Shown here piece by piece: positions 22,116 to 30,219 of a stretch of DNA of 37,495 nt. Position numbers and translations under genes: made by a program. The notes beneath the pieces were generated by a model. It did no database searches and was not told the origin of the DNA. It saw only the letters and a list, made by a program, of their open reading frames with translations. The stretch comes from Actinomycetota bacterium. Lineage in GTDB: Bacteria; Actinomycetota; JAHEXW01; JAGVPG01. The stretch covers positions 1 to 37,495 of the forward strand of contig JAGVPG010000015.1 of assembly GCA_020052375.1 (NCBI GenBank). Direction: 5' to 3'. Within the stretch, counting starts at the first letter, position 1. The number at the start of each line of letters is the position of its first letter.

Positions 22116-23252
22116 ATGATAAACGACCAGCGACTACTTGATTGCTTTATCGACCTCGTCAGGATAAAAAGCCTTACTTATGATGAACGCGGTGTCGCAG
22201 ATTACATAAAAAAGACGCTCGGCTTGTTGGATGTGGACATAACCGAGGACGGTACAGGAGCGAAGATCGGCGGAAACACCGGTAACGTGATAGTCCGGAT
22301 GTCCGGAGATGAAGGTATGTCGCCGGTGCTTCTCGCGGCGCATATGGATACGGTCGAACCAGCGGACGGTGTAGAACCCCGGATAGACAATGGCGTAATA
22401 TCCAGTTCGGGAGGTACGATCCTCGGCGCCGATGACAAGGCCGGGTGTGCCGTTATGATCGAGCTTTTAAGAGTCCTCGACGAGGACAGGGTTGATCATC
22501 CACCAATCGAAGCTGTCTTTACTGTGGCTGAAGAGAAGGGCTTGAAAGGCGCGTATCATCTCGATATCGATGCTTTAAAAGCCAGAACAGGGTTTGTAAT
22601 GGATGGGGATGGTCCAACCGGCATCATCATAACAAAAGCTCCGTTTCAGGATTATTTTAAAACTAAATTTATGGGTAAAGCCGCCCACGCGGGCGTGGAG
22701 CCGGAAAGAGGGATCAGCGCCATAGAAGCCGCGTCAAAGGCGATCTCTAATATGCGGTTAGGCAGGATCGATGACGAGACCACGGCGAATATAGGCGTTA
22801 TCAACGGGGGACGCGCCATAAATATCGTGGCTGATGAAACAGTCATAGAGGGTGAGGCAAGGAGTCATAGTATATCTAGGCTTAAACTACAGGTAGAACA
22901 TATGAAGGAATGCGTTGCCGGAGCAGCAAAGGAAACCGGGGCAGGTTATGATATCGACATCGTCCGCCTGTACGACGGTTTCTCCTTCCGTTCCGAAGAC
23001 ACCCTGGTAAAAGCGGTGATAAAAGCAGCTGAACGATCGGGTGCAGATCCACGGCTTATGACAAGCGGGGGCGGGAGCGACACAAATGTCTTTAATAAAG
23101 CAGGTATCGAGTCTTTGAACATAAGCTGCGGACAGCAGCGGGTGCACACGACGGAAGAGAGTATTGCGGTGATCGACATGGTCAAAGCTGTAAGGATGCT
23201 TGAGATGCTATTGAGACCCGAGATGCCACGGATCGACGGTCGCGATGAATAA
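22116..23252 (+). CDS. M20 family metallopeptidase (PepT-like)
   Basis: A 378-residue dizinc aminopeptidase of the M20 family, nearest to the PepT-like branch. Visible are VLLAAHMDTVEP (first His and Asp), GTILGADDKAGCAVM (bridging Asp), the catalytic Glu pair AEEKGLKGA, MDGDGPTG, and near the end GGGSDTNVFNKAG with CGQQRVHTTEE. The dimerisation domain lies in between. It is likely cytoplasmic and cleaves small peptides. The following gene's ATG overlaps its end by 8 bp. Confidence 0.88.
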   Translation: MINDQRLLDCFIDLVRIKSLTYDERGVADYIKKTLGLLDVDITEDGTGAKIGGNTGNVIVRMSGDEGMSPVLLAAHMDTVEPADGVEPRIDNGVISSSGGTILGADDKAGCAVMIELLRVLDEDRVDHPPIEAVFTVAEEKGLKGAYHLDIDALKARTGFVMDGDGPTGIIITKAPFQDYFKTKFMGKAAHAGVEPERGISAIEAASKAISNMRLGRIDDETTANIGVINGGRAINIVADETVIEGEARSHSISRLKLQVEHMKECVAGAAKETGAGYDIDIVRLYDGFSFRSEDTLVKAVIKAAERSGADPRLMTSGGGSDTNVFNKAGIESLNISCGQQRVHTTEESIAVIDMVKAVRMLEMLLRPEMPRIDGRDE

Positions 23253-24195
23253 ACAAAAGCTGATCCTTGTATCCGTTGCGTTCGTGTTTATGGCGGTATC
23301 TTTCTACACAGGATACAGGTTCGGCGCATGGGAAGCGGATGTGGCTTTTCCGCAGCCGATGGAGTTATGGGTAAAGGAGACCGGTCTTAGAATAGACATC
23401 GGAACGTCGCCTGACGTGATAAGATTCCCTGATGGAACGTGGAGGATGTACTATACAGTGGAAGAGGGTATAGTAAGCGCGATCTCGACGAACAGCATGG
23501 ATTGGACCAAGGAAGGCGGTTTCAGGCTGACAGCGGATCCGAAATCGAAAGACCAGGCACGAATCGGCAGCCCGGATGTGTTTCAGATCGGGAAAGATAA
23601 ATTCAGGATGATCTTCGAAGGAATGGATGAGAAACAAAAAGAACACAAGCTGTTCAGTGCGGTAAGCAGTGACGGCATAACATGGACTCGGGAAAGCGGG
23701 GTAAGGTTGGAGGATGTGAGCAGCGCCGGCCATAAACTAGCAGCCGTTCCGGACGTGCTCACTTTGCCCGATGGCCGTCTAAGGATGTACTATACCGATG
23801 GTTACGACATAAAGACGGCGGTGTCAAAGGACCAAGGGTATAAATGGAAAAAAGAGAATATGACGGGGATAAAACCGCCGGCGACCGATCCGTCGGCAAT
23901 GATCCTGTCCGACGGCGTCTTCAAGATGTATTACACAATATCCGACAGCGCGGCAAAACCCAAGAACATGAGGATCGTTAGCGCGAACAGCGAAGATGGC
24001 ATCCATTGGAACATGGACAGCGGGATAAGGATGAGGGCTGACCAGAAAACGGTATTGGTAATGGATCCGAATGTAGTACAGATCTCTTTAGGAAAAGCTC
24101 GCATGTTCTATGCGCAGGTAGAAAGCGGTTCTTTAACCGATCCGAAAGATCCGCCTGTGGTCACGATACATAGTGCAGGCTTAGAACTAAGGTAG
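23245..24195 (+). CDS. Membrane-anchored five-bladed beta-propeller protein (glycosidase/sialidase-like)
   Basis: A 316-residue protein with an N-terminal signal anchor (LILVSVAFVFMAVSFYTGY). Five repeats follow, each starting with a D-containing turn and a R/K-M-Y/F-Y/F strand: SPDVIRFPDGTWRMYYT, SPDVFQIGKDKFRMIFEG, VPDVLTLPDGRLRMYYTD, DPSAMILSDGVFKMYYTI, DPNVVQISLGKARMFYAQ. Between several of them lies S.DG..W, the Asp-box-like turn. This is the architecture of GH43/GH32/sialidase-like propellers, but I cannot point to a full catalytic triad. It overlaps the peptidase gene by 8 bp and precedes DUF3866, so it is part of that operon. Confidence 0.75.
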   Translation: MNKQKLILVSVAFVFMAVSFYTGYRFGAWEADVAFPQPMELWVKETGLRIDIGTSPDVIRFPDGTWRMYYTVEEGIVSAISTNSMDWTKEGGFRLTADPKSKDQARIGSPDVFQIGKDKFRMIFEGMDEKQKEHKLFSAVSSDGITWTRESGVRLEDVSSAGHKLAAVPDVLTLPDGRLRMYYTDGYDIKTAVSKDQGYKWKKENMTGIKPPATDPSAMILSDGVFKMYYTISDSAAKPKNMRIVSANSEDGIHWNMDSGIRMRADQKTVLVMDPNVVQISLGKARMFYAQVESGSLTDPKDPPVVTIHSAGLELR

Positions 24196-24216
24196 TGAAG
24201 TAGGGAAGTAGGATAA
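24193..24216. repeat. Octamer tandem repeat TAGGGAAG type, three units
   Basis: Units TAGTGAAG, TAGGGAAG, TAGGATAA. The first unit contains the stop codon of the propeller gene; the array ends 3 bp before the next ATG and offers its only ribosome-binding candidates. The unit TAGGGAAG also forms the array at 1447-1462. Confidence 0.75.
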
Positions 24217-24219
24217 TAG

Positions 24220-25338
24220 ATGGCGTCATTTAAAAAAGCGACAGTAGTGAAGATCATATCGGAGAGAAAAGGGCTCGTGAAAGTCAAGATAGATCTCGAT
24301 GGGACGGAAGCCCCGGCGATCGCGTATCCCGACTTGACGGGCAGCTTAAAAACAGGTGATGAAGTGATCGTTAATACCACTGCCCTGGAGCTGGGATTGG
24401 GTAGCGGAGGTTTTCACATAATCGTATGGAATCTCGGTATGGATGGATATGACAGCTACTCTCGCGGGCATATCATGAAGATGAGGTACACGCCGCTTCA
24501 GATGAACTGCCTGGCAGTAGAAGAAGAGGCCAGCGGCCATAATCGCGAAGTCGAAGCGGAACAGGACCTGCGTGGAATGCCGGTCATCGCCGGTACGTTG
24601 CACAGCCAGCTTCCGCCGGCTGTAGCGGTCATCAAGCGAGCGACAGATGGAAGAGCGAGAGTCGCCTATATAATGACTGACAGGGCGGCACTTCCGATCT
24701 CACTCAGCGATACGGTCGTCGAGCTTAAAGAGAAAAACCTGCTTGATATAACTATAACGATCGGTCAAGCATTCGGCGGGGATCTGGAAGCTGTGAATAT
24801 ATATAGCGCGTTAACGGCTGCGAGAGCTGTCGGAAACGCGGACATTGCGGTGGTCGCAATGGGCGTAGGGGTTGTAGGTACGGAGACACTTCTTGGTTTC
24901 TCGGGGATAGAACAGGGTGAGATCGTGAATGCCGCACATTCTCTTAAGGGAAGACCGGTGGCGATCCCGAGGATAAACTTCAAAGATCCTAGGCCGCGGC
25001 ATCAGGGTTTGAGCGAGCAAACGGTCGCGGCGTTGACCATAGCAGCGCTGGTATCATGCGAACTCCCGGTTCCGAGGATGGACCCGGATAAGATGGCGCA
25101 GGTGAACGGGCAACTGGAGAGTTCAGGCCTATCGGCGAGACATCATGTGTCGATCGTATCGAATGACGAAACACAAGAAGCTCTTGATCTGTACGGACTC
25201 AAGCCGACCACTATGGGCAGGCCATATTCCGAAGAACCGGAGTTCTTCAGGGCTGCAGGATCAGCGGGCATGGTAGCCGCGCAGATGACAAAAGACCGTT
25301 TGATGATAGATAGCCAGGAGGACAGCGATGAGGTTTAA
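24220..25338 (+). CDS. DUF3866 family protein
   Basis: A 372-residue conserved protein of unknown function found in many Gram-positive genomes near NUDIX and xerD genes, as here. The first 70 residues look like a small beta-barrel (VVKIISERKGLVKVKIDLDG ... TGDEVIVNTTALELGLGSGGFHIIVWNLG). The rest has alternating helix/strand texture with conserved stretches PVIAGTLHSQLPPA, MTDRAALP, AVVAMGVGVVGT and SCELPVPRMD. No signal peptide or membrane helix is seen, so it is cytoplasmic. No function can be assigned. It overlaps the NUDIX gene by 11 bp. Confidence 0.85.
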   Translation: MASFKKATVVKIISERKGLVKVKIDLDGTEAPAIAYPDLTGSLKTGDEVIVNTTALELGLGSGGFHIIVWNLGMDGYDSYSRGHIMKMRYTPLQMNCLAVEEEASGHNREVEAEQDLRGMPVIAGTLHSQLPPAVAVIKRATDGRARVAYIMTDRAALPISLSDTVVELKEKNLLDITITIGQAFGGDLEAVNIYSALTAARAVGNADIAVVAMGVGVVGTETLLGFSGIEQGEIVNAAHSLKGRPVAIPRINFKDPRPRHQGLSEQTVAALTIAALVSCELPVPRMDPDKMAQVNGQLESSGLSARHHVSIVSNDETQEALDLYGLKPTTMGRPYSEEPEFFRAAGSAGMVAAQMTKDRLMIDSQEDSDEV

Positions 25339-25864
25339 GTTGATCGACTCGCGTGAGGTCTTTAAGGGAGAAGTGCTATCTTTGAAGGTCGATACGATCG
25401 AGTTGCCTTCCGGCAGGAAAAGCGAGCGCGAGGTCATCACCCATCGGGGAGCCGTCGGGATCATACCGGTCGATGAGAACGGTATGATAATGCTTGTCAG
25501 CCAGTTCAGACATGCAGTCGATAAGTATTTGCTTGAGATACCCGCGGGTAAACTGGATGCCGGTGAGACACCTTTGGAATGTGGTCGACGCGAACTGGAA
25601 GAAGAGATCGGCGTTGAAGCCGGCGTCATTGACGAATTGGCCAGGTTCTATACGACCCCCGGGTATAGCGACGAGTTCTTCCATCTGTACATAGCGCTCG
25701 AGCTTAAGAAAGGCAAAGCATCACAGCCGGAAGAAGAGATCACAGGGGTAGTGGAAGTCACATTCGATGAGGCCATGAAGATGATAAAGACACAGGAGAT
25801 CGAAGACGGCAAAACGATCGCGGCTATAGGGTTGGCTTTAGAATATCTTAAAAGCAAAGCGTAA
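25328..25864 (+). CDS. NUDIX hydrolase, ADP-ribose pyrophosphatase type
   Basis: A 178-residue hydrolase. The complete Nudix box is GKLDAGETPLECGRRELEEE followed by IGV (residues 74-96), with G, E, REL, EE and G all in place. The N-terminal part, ELPSGRKSEREVITHRGAVGIIPV, and the later FYTTPGYSDEFFHLYIA match ADP-ribose pyrophosphatases, which cleave ADP-ribose to AMP and ribose 5-phosphate. The downstream deoB and pentose-related genes fit nucleotide and pentose-phosphate salvage. It overlaps DUF3866 and lies 17 bp before xerD. Confidence 0.88.
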   Translation: MRFKLIDSREVFKGEVLSLKVDTIELPSGRKSEREVITHRGAVGIIPVDENGMIMLVSQFRHAVDKYLLEIPAGKLDAGETPLECGRRELEEEIGVEAGVIDELARFYTTPGYSDEFFHLYIALELKKGKASQPEEEITGVVEVTFDEAMKMIKTQEIEDGKTIAAIGLALEYLKSKA

Positions 25865-25881
25865 AGGCTGACTTTAAGAAT

Positions 25882-26820
25882 ATGGGCGATCATCTTTCAG
25901 GCGGGACAGTGGGGCCGGCTTCAGATTATCTCGATTATCTCAGAGCGGAAAAAGGCCTGGCCGGGAACACGGTCTTAGCATATAAACACGATCTGGCGAT
26001 ATATCTTGCTTTCCTAAAGAGTTCCGGTATCGAGACTTACGACCTGGTAAACGCGGGAACTATTCAGGATTACATGTCTTATCTACGGGCAGACTATAAA
26101 AAAGACTACGGACGGACATTAAGCACGGCATCTATAAGCAGGATCCTCGCATGTATAAGAGGACTGCACAAATTCCTGGTGCGCGAGGGGTACACTGTCA
26201 GTGATCCCATCTCTGACATGCCGCCTATGAAGAAACCGCGGCGCCTTCCCGATGTCGTCAGCATAGATGACATAGCGCGACTGCTGGAAGGTCCATTTCC
26301 CAATAATCCACGTGGCATAAGGGATAAAGCGATCGTCGAACTCATGTATTCTTGCGGATTAAGGATATCAGAGACGGCCGGCATCAAACAGCAAGACCTC
26401 GATATGGATTCGGGATTCGTCCGCGTTTTCGGCAAGGGGTCGAAGGAACGGATAGTCCCGGTCGGCGGCAAAGCATCGCAAGCACTGGGAGTATATCTTA
26501 AGGAGTCAAGACCACTGCTCAGGAAACAAGCGCGCGACCCTTCTCTCTTCTTGAGTGTCAGGGGTAAAGGTATGACACGCCAGGCGTTATGGAAGATCAT
26601 CAAGATGTATGCTACGGCATCGGGGTTGCCGGACATGACACCGCATACGCTAAGGCACAGTTTTGCGACGCACATGATACAGGCGGGCGCTGACATAAGA
26701 GCCGTACAGGAGATGTTGGGGCATGCCAGTATATCTACGACTCAGGTGTATACGCATCTGGCAAAGGATGACTTAAAGCAGATATATCTGGAAACACATC
26801 CGAGAGCGAGAATTAAGTGA
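25882..26820 (+). CDS. xerD: Tyrosine recombinase XerD
   Basis: A 312-residue site-specific recombinase for resolving chromosome dimers at dif. The N-terminal SAM-like domain covers about residues 10-100 (LDYLRAEKGLAGNTVLAYKHDL). The catalytic set is complete: R161 (CGLRISE), the beta-hairpin Lys in GKGSKERIVP, H255 and R258 (HTLRH), H281 (LGHAS) and the nucleophile Y290 (TQVYTHL). It has the position of the actinobacterial xerD behind the NUDIX gene. No mobile-element context is seen, so it is a housekeeping recombinase. The deoB frame begins at its stop codon. Confidence 0.93.
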   Translation: MGDHLSGGTVGPASDYLDYLRAEKGLAGNTVLAYKHDLAIYLAFLKSSGIETYDLVNAGTIQDYMSYLRADYKKDYGRTLSTASISRILACIRGLHKFLVREGYTVSDPISDMPPMKKPRRLPDVVSIDDIARLLEGPFPNNPRGIRDKAIVELMYSCGLRISETAGIKQQDLDMDSGFVRVFGKGSKERIVPVGGKASQALGVYLKESRPLLRKQARDPSLFLSVRGKGMTRQALWKIIKMYATASGLPDMTPHTLRHSFATHMIQAGADIRAVQEMLGHASISTTQVYTHLAKDDLKQIYLETHPRARIK

Positions 26821-26852
26821 ATAAGGTGAATAAAGTTAATAAGGTTAATAAG
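26817..26852. repeat. In-frame 9-bp tandem repeat at the deoB start, four units
   Basis: GTGAATAAG, GTGAATAAA, GTTAATAAG, GTTAATAAG. The first unit includes the xerD stop and a possible GTG start of deoB; every unit carries AATAAGGT, so the array presents several weak Shine-Dalgarno-like AAGG sites before ATG 26856. Confidence 0.85.
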
Positions 26853-28007
26853 GTGATGATTATTGTACTGGATGGGTGTGGTGTCGGCGAGATGCCGGAC
26901 GCCGCCGATTACGGCGATACCGGAAGCAACACATTCTTAAACACCGCCGCGGCTACGGGAGGATTAAAGCTTCCTTGTCTCCAGGCATTGGGACTTGGAA
27001 ATATTATATCGATTCCGGGTGTTCCTCAGGTCGATGATCCTCGGGCTTGTTATGGCAAGATGGCTGAACTATCGGCCGGCAAAGATACGACCGTCGGACA
27101 CTGGGAGATCATGGGGCTTGTTACGGAACGTCCTTTTCCGGTCTATCCGGCCGGCTTTCCCGATACGATAATCATCACGTTTGAGAAAGCCATAGGCAGG
27201 AAGATACTTGGCAATAAACCTGCGTCCGGCACGGAAATAATCGCTGAACTCGGGGAAGAGCATCTTAAGACGGGCAACCCGATCGTCTATACATCGCAGG
27301 ACAGCGTATTCCAGATCGCCGCGCATGAAGACATGATAGATGCCGACGAATTGTACGGGATGTGCCGTACGGCCAGGAAGATATTGACGGGTCCGGATGC
27401 TGTGGCAAGGGTGATCGCAAGGCCTTTTGTAGGGAGCCCTGGCGCCTTTAAAAGAACTGCCGGCCGCAAGGACTTCAGCCTCCCGCCTCACGGGAAGACC
27501 GTACTCGATTTTGCGTCAGAAGAGGGCATCACGACATACGCCGTTGGCAAGACGGCCGAGATCTTCGACTGGCAAGGCATAGATGTGGCAGTCAAAACAA
27601 CGGGCAACATGGACACCATCGACGCTGTCATAGGGTTGATGGAAAGAAGCGAGAGAGCTCTTATAATAAGCACATTGACCGATTTTGACATGTTATGGGG
27701 GCACCGCAACGACGTGGAAGGGTTTAAGAGCGGACTTGAAGCGGTGGATACGCGTTTACCGGAGCTCATAAGGAATATGAGGACGGATGATGTGCTGATC
27801 TTGACTGCGGATCATGGTTGCGATCCCACAACACCATCGACAGACCATTCACGCGAATACGTGCCGCTTCTTATTCTTGGTGATATGATAAGAAATGGTG
27901 TCGATCTGGGGATCAGGGATTCGTTCTCCGATATAGCTAAAACAGTATCCGACCTTATGGATCTTGATGCCGAAGTCAATGGCGCAAGCCTCGACGTTAA
28001 AAAGTAG
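26817..28007 (+). CDS. deoB: Phosphopentomutase with repeat-encoded N-terminus
   Basis: A 396-residue alkaline-phosphatase-fold enzyme that interconverts (deoxy)ribose 1- and 5-phosphate. The metal and phosphoserine-type motifs are IIVLDGCGVGEMPDAADYGDTGSNT near the start, GKDTTVGHWEIMG, and TADHGCDPTTPSTDHSREY near the end. The family normally starts close to the IIVLD strand. In this frame four 9-bp repeats (26817-26852) encode NKV units before it; ATG 26856 is an alternative start without the repeat peptide. The first unit overlaps the xerD stop. It is followed at once by pyrimidine phosphorylase, together a salvage unit. Confidence 0.92.
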   Translation: MNKVNKVNKVNKVMIIVLDGCGVGEMPDAADYGDTGSNTFLNTAAATGGLKLPCLQALGLGNIISIPGVPQVDDPRACYGKMAELSAGKDTTVGHWEIMGLVTERPFPVYPAGFPDTIIITFEKAIGRKILGNKPASGTEIIAELGEEHLKTGNPIVYTSQDSVFQIAAHEDMIDADELYGMCRTARKILTGPDAVARVIARPFVGSPGAFKRTAGRKDFSLPPHGKTVLDFASEEGITTYAVGKTAEIFDWQGIDVAVKTTGNMDTIDAVIGLMERSERALIISTLTDFDMLWGHRNDVEGFKSGLEAVDTRLPELIRNMRTDDVLILTADHGCDPTTPSTDHSREYVPLLILGDMIRNGVDLGIRDSFSDIAKTVSDLMDLDAEVNGASLDVKK

Positions 28008-28018
28008 GGGTCTTTGCT

Positions 28019-29278
28019 TTGAATGTCCGGGACATAATAAGCAAGAAACAACATGGAGAAACATTGGGTGCCGGGGAGATAGATGCGATCATCCAGGGCT
28101 TCTCGACCGGCAGGATATCGGACCGTGATATGACGAAGTTCCTGAAAGCGGTCTGCGATAATGGCATGGACTCCACGGAGACGGCATACATGACCCAATC
28201 GATGGTCATGTCGGGCGAACCGATAGACCTTAGTGAAGTCAACCCTCCGAAAGTCGATAAGCACTCGACCGGTGGTGTCGGCGATAAAACGACTCTTGTC
28301 GTAGGACCGCTTGTAGCCGCGGCGGGCTTGAACATGGCAAAGATGAGCGGCCGGTCTTTAGGGCATACGGGCGGGACGATAAACAAGCTAGAGGCAATAC
28401 CCGGCGTGACGACAAGACTTTCAAAGAAACAGCTCATAGAGCAGGTGAACACGATGGGACTGGCGATCGCCAGCCAGAGTGAAGACCTTGTACCGGCAGA
28501 TCACAAGATATATGCCTTACGGGATAAAACCGGCACGGTCGCCTGTACATCGCTTATCGCCGCCAGCGTGATGAGCAAGAAACTGGCAGTCGGCGCCGAT
28601 ACGATAGTACTGGACGTGAAATTCGGATCAGGCGCGTTTATGAAAGAATTTAACGACGCGAAGGAACTGGCGGAGTTATGCGTTAAGATCGGAACCGCTG
28701 CAGAACGCAAGGTAGTCGCTCTGATCAGCAACATGGATCAACCTTTAGGTAGGGCCGTCGGCAACGTGCTCGAGGTAAAAGAGGCGATAGAGACACTTAA
28801 AGGCCGCGGCCCGAGAGATGTGACGGAACTGAGCCTAGAATTAGCCTCCGAGCTCATGATACAGACGGGAACCGCTATCAATAAAGAGGATGCCAGAGGA
28901 TCATTGTTTGCCGAGATCGACAGCGGACAGGCTTTAGACAAGTTCGGGGAGTTGATACAGAGTCAGGGCGGTGACCCGGAAGTCATAAACGATCTGTCTC
29001 TACTACCCTCTGCGCCGATAGTCGACGGGTTCACGGCTGCGACTGCAGGCTATATATCAGCTATGGACGTGGAAGGTATAGGCCGGATATCGAAAAAAGT
29101 CTTCGGTCTTATGTTTTTAAAGAAGATCGGCGATGAGGTGCAAGTCGGAGATGTGATCGCCGATGTGCACGCGAATACCATCGATCAAGCTGAAGCCGCA
29201 ATACGCGAGCTTAAGGATATGGTGGTCATAGCTAAGAGAGCCATCGTTGAACCACTTATTTGTAGTGTAATTAGATAG
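28019..29278 (+). CDS. pdp: Pyrimidine-nucleoside (thymidine) phosphorylase
   Basis: A 419-residue phosphorylase that splits pyrimidine nucleosides to base and (deoxy)ribose 1-phosphate, the substrate of the preceding phosphopentomutase. The family signatures are VDKHSTGGVGDKTTL (phosphate binding), MSGRSLGHTGGTINKLEAIPG, DHKIYALRDKTGTVAC and VLDVKFGSGAFM. The length is slightly below the usual 430-440, with a short C-terminus. The start is TTG 28019 behind TAGGGG. Choice between deoA and pdp is not possible from motifs alone. A heptamer-based repeat follows. Confidence 0.92.
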   Translation: MNVRDIISKKQHGETLGAGEIDAIIQGFSTGRISDRDMTKFLKAVCDNGMDSTETAYMTQSMVMSGEPIDLSEVNPPKVDKHSTGGVGDKTTLVVGPLVAAAGLNMAKMSGRSLGHTGGTINKLEAIPGVTTRLSKKQLIEQVNTMGLAIASQSEDLVPADHKIYALRDKTGTVACTSLIAASVMSKKLAVGADTIVLDVKFGSGAFMKEFNDAKELAELCVKIGTAAERKVVALISNMDQPLGRAVGNVLEVKEAIETLKGRGPRDVTELSLELASELMIQTGTAINKEDARGSLFAEIDSGQALDKFGELIQSQGGDPEVINDLSLLPSAPIVDGFTAATAGYISAMDVEGIGRISKKVFGLMFLKKIGDEVQVGDVIADVHANTIDQAEAAIRELKDMVVIAKRAIVEPLICSVIR

Positions 29279-29279
29279 T

Positions 29280-29328
29280 GCTGAAGGATGAAGGAGAGCT
29301 AAGAAGTAAAAGGGCTGAAGGATGAAGG
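29280..29328. repeat. Repeat with two exact GCTGAAGGATGAAGG copies
   Basis: The 15-mer is at 29280-29294 and 29314-29328, separated by a degenerate purine-rich stretch. It is identical to 3618-3632, 25.7 kb away. The second copy contains an in-frame ATG (29322) of the next gene and supplies the AAGGTGG (29325-29331) that precedes the better start at GTG 29337. Confidence 0.8.
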
Positions 29329-29336
29329 TGGTTCGA

Positions 29337-29855
29337 GTGAAGAATAGAACATCAGTAATCATATCGATCGTACTCATTCTAATACTAGGGGTGGCGTGCG
29401 CACCGTGCATGAGCCTCTTTCAGGGTAAGAAAGATATAAAGAAAGGAAAGCTAGGAAGCCCGTTAGCGGTAGGAAGCGCCAACTTCACCGTTATATCGGC
29501 GGAGAAGAAGCCATACCTGGAGATCGGAAGTTCCCAGCGAAAACCGGACGGTGTTTATCTGACGGTCACTTTCAGCGTCGAGAACACTTCAAAAGAAACG
29601 CAGCGTTTCAAGATAACGCAGATCAGCCTGGAAGATGGTAAGGGCAGGACGTATTCGTACAAGATGATCGAGACCAGCATGCTGGCGGAGAAGATGGGTT
29701 ATTCGAATCCCACCCTGTCTGATGTGCAGCCGGGGACCCCGGCGAGATTCATCATGATATTCGATATCTCGACGGACGCGACCGGTCTTAAAGTCAACGT
29801 AAAAGATTTTCCTCTCATTCAAGCGGAGGAAGGGCAGGTCGAGTTGGGGATTTAG
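29337..29855 (+). CDS. Exported DUF4352-type protein
   Basis: About 172 residues. An N-terminal hydrophobic segment (SVIISIVLILILGVACAPC) is a signal or anchor. A single immunoglobulin-like domain of the DUF4352 type follows: GVYLTVTFSVENTSKETQRFKITQISLEDGKGRTY, then PGTPARFIMIFDISTDATGLKVNV. Such domains occur in small extracellular proteins and lipoproteins; no function is assigned. A lipid-attachment Cys is possible, but -3 from it is Gly rather than Leu, so the lipobox is poor. The start is GTG 29337 (AAGGTGG 5 bp upstream); ATG 29322 lies within a repeat. It is probably cotranscribed with the next gene. Confidence 0.75.
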   Translation: MKNRTSVIISIVLILILGVACAPCMSLFQGKKDIKKGKLGSPLAVGSANFTVISAEKKPYLEIGSSQRKPDGVYLTVTFSVENTSKETQRFKITQISLEDGKGRTYSYKMIETSMLAEKMGYSNPTLSDVQPGTPARFIMIFDISTDATGLKVNVKDFPLIQAEEGQVELGI

Positions 29856-29877
29856 GGAACAGGGAATAGGGAATAGG
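29853..29877. repeat. Heptamer tandem repeat TAGGGAA, three and a half units
   Basis: TAGGGAA, CAGGGAA, TAGGGAA, TAGG. The first unit starts with the stop codon of the DUF4352 gene. Confidence 0.8.
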
Positions 29878-29899
29878 TTAAGAGGGGGAGGATTTAAAA

Positions 29900-30217
29900 G
29901 TGGGAGATGAGAAGGATCCTAAAGAGATAAAGATAGAGGTCGATGAGGCGACAGGTCGAGGGACATATGTGAATCTGGCGGTAGTGCATCACAACGAAAC
30001 GGAGTTCGTTTTGGATTTTATCTTTGTCCAACCGGGCATGAATAAAGCGAAAGTAAGCAGCCGGATCGTTACGAACCCTATGCATATGAAGCGACTTCTA
30101 GCTGCCATACAAGACAACATAAAAAAGTATGAGACTAAGTTCGGCCCGATCAAAAGCACCGGTTCGACGCATCAGATAAGTCAGATCGTACACGCTCCGG
30201 ATGAGACCAAACACTAG
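29900..30217 (+). CDS. DUF3467 family protein
   Basis: A 105-residue cytoplasmic protein with the DUF3467 pattern: GTYVNLAVVHHNETEFVLDFIFVQPG, then SSRIVTNPMHMKRLLAAIQDNIKKYE. The family is widespread in bacteria and archaea and its role is unknown to me. The start is GTG 29900 with GGGGGAGG 8 bp upstream. It ends 2 bp before the start of the DHH-CBS-nucleotidyltransferase gene, so the two are co-expressed. Confidence 0.85.
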   Translation: MGDEKDPKEIKIEVDEATGRGTYVNLAVVHHNETEFVLDFIFVQPGMNKAKVSSRIVTNPMHMKRLLAAIQDNIKKYETKFGPIKSTGSTHQISQIVHAPDETKH

Positions 30218-30219
30218 GC

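Noticed and set aside
25882-26820. Tyrosine recombinase as integrase of a mobile element
   Set aside because: Complete XerD signature, housekeeping neighbours in the conserved actinobacterial order, and no attachment sites or cargo genes.
29380-29410. Lipobox in the DUF4352 protein
   Set aside because: The residue at -3 from the Cys is Gly and the following context is poor; lipidation is left open rather than called.
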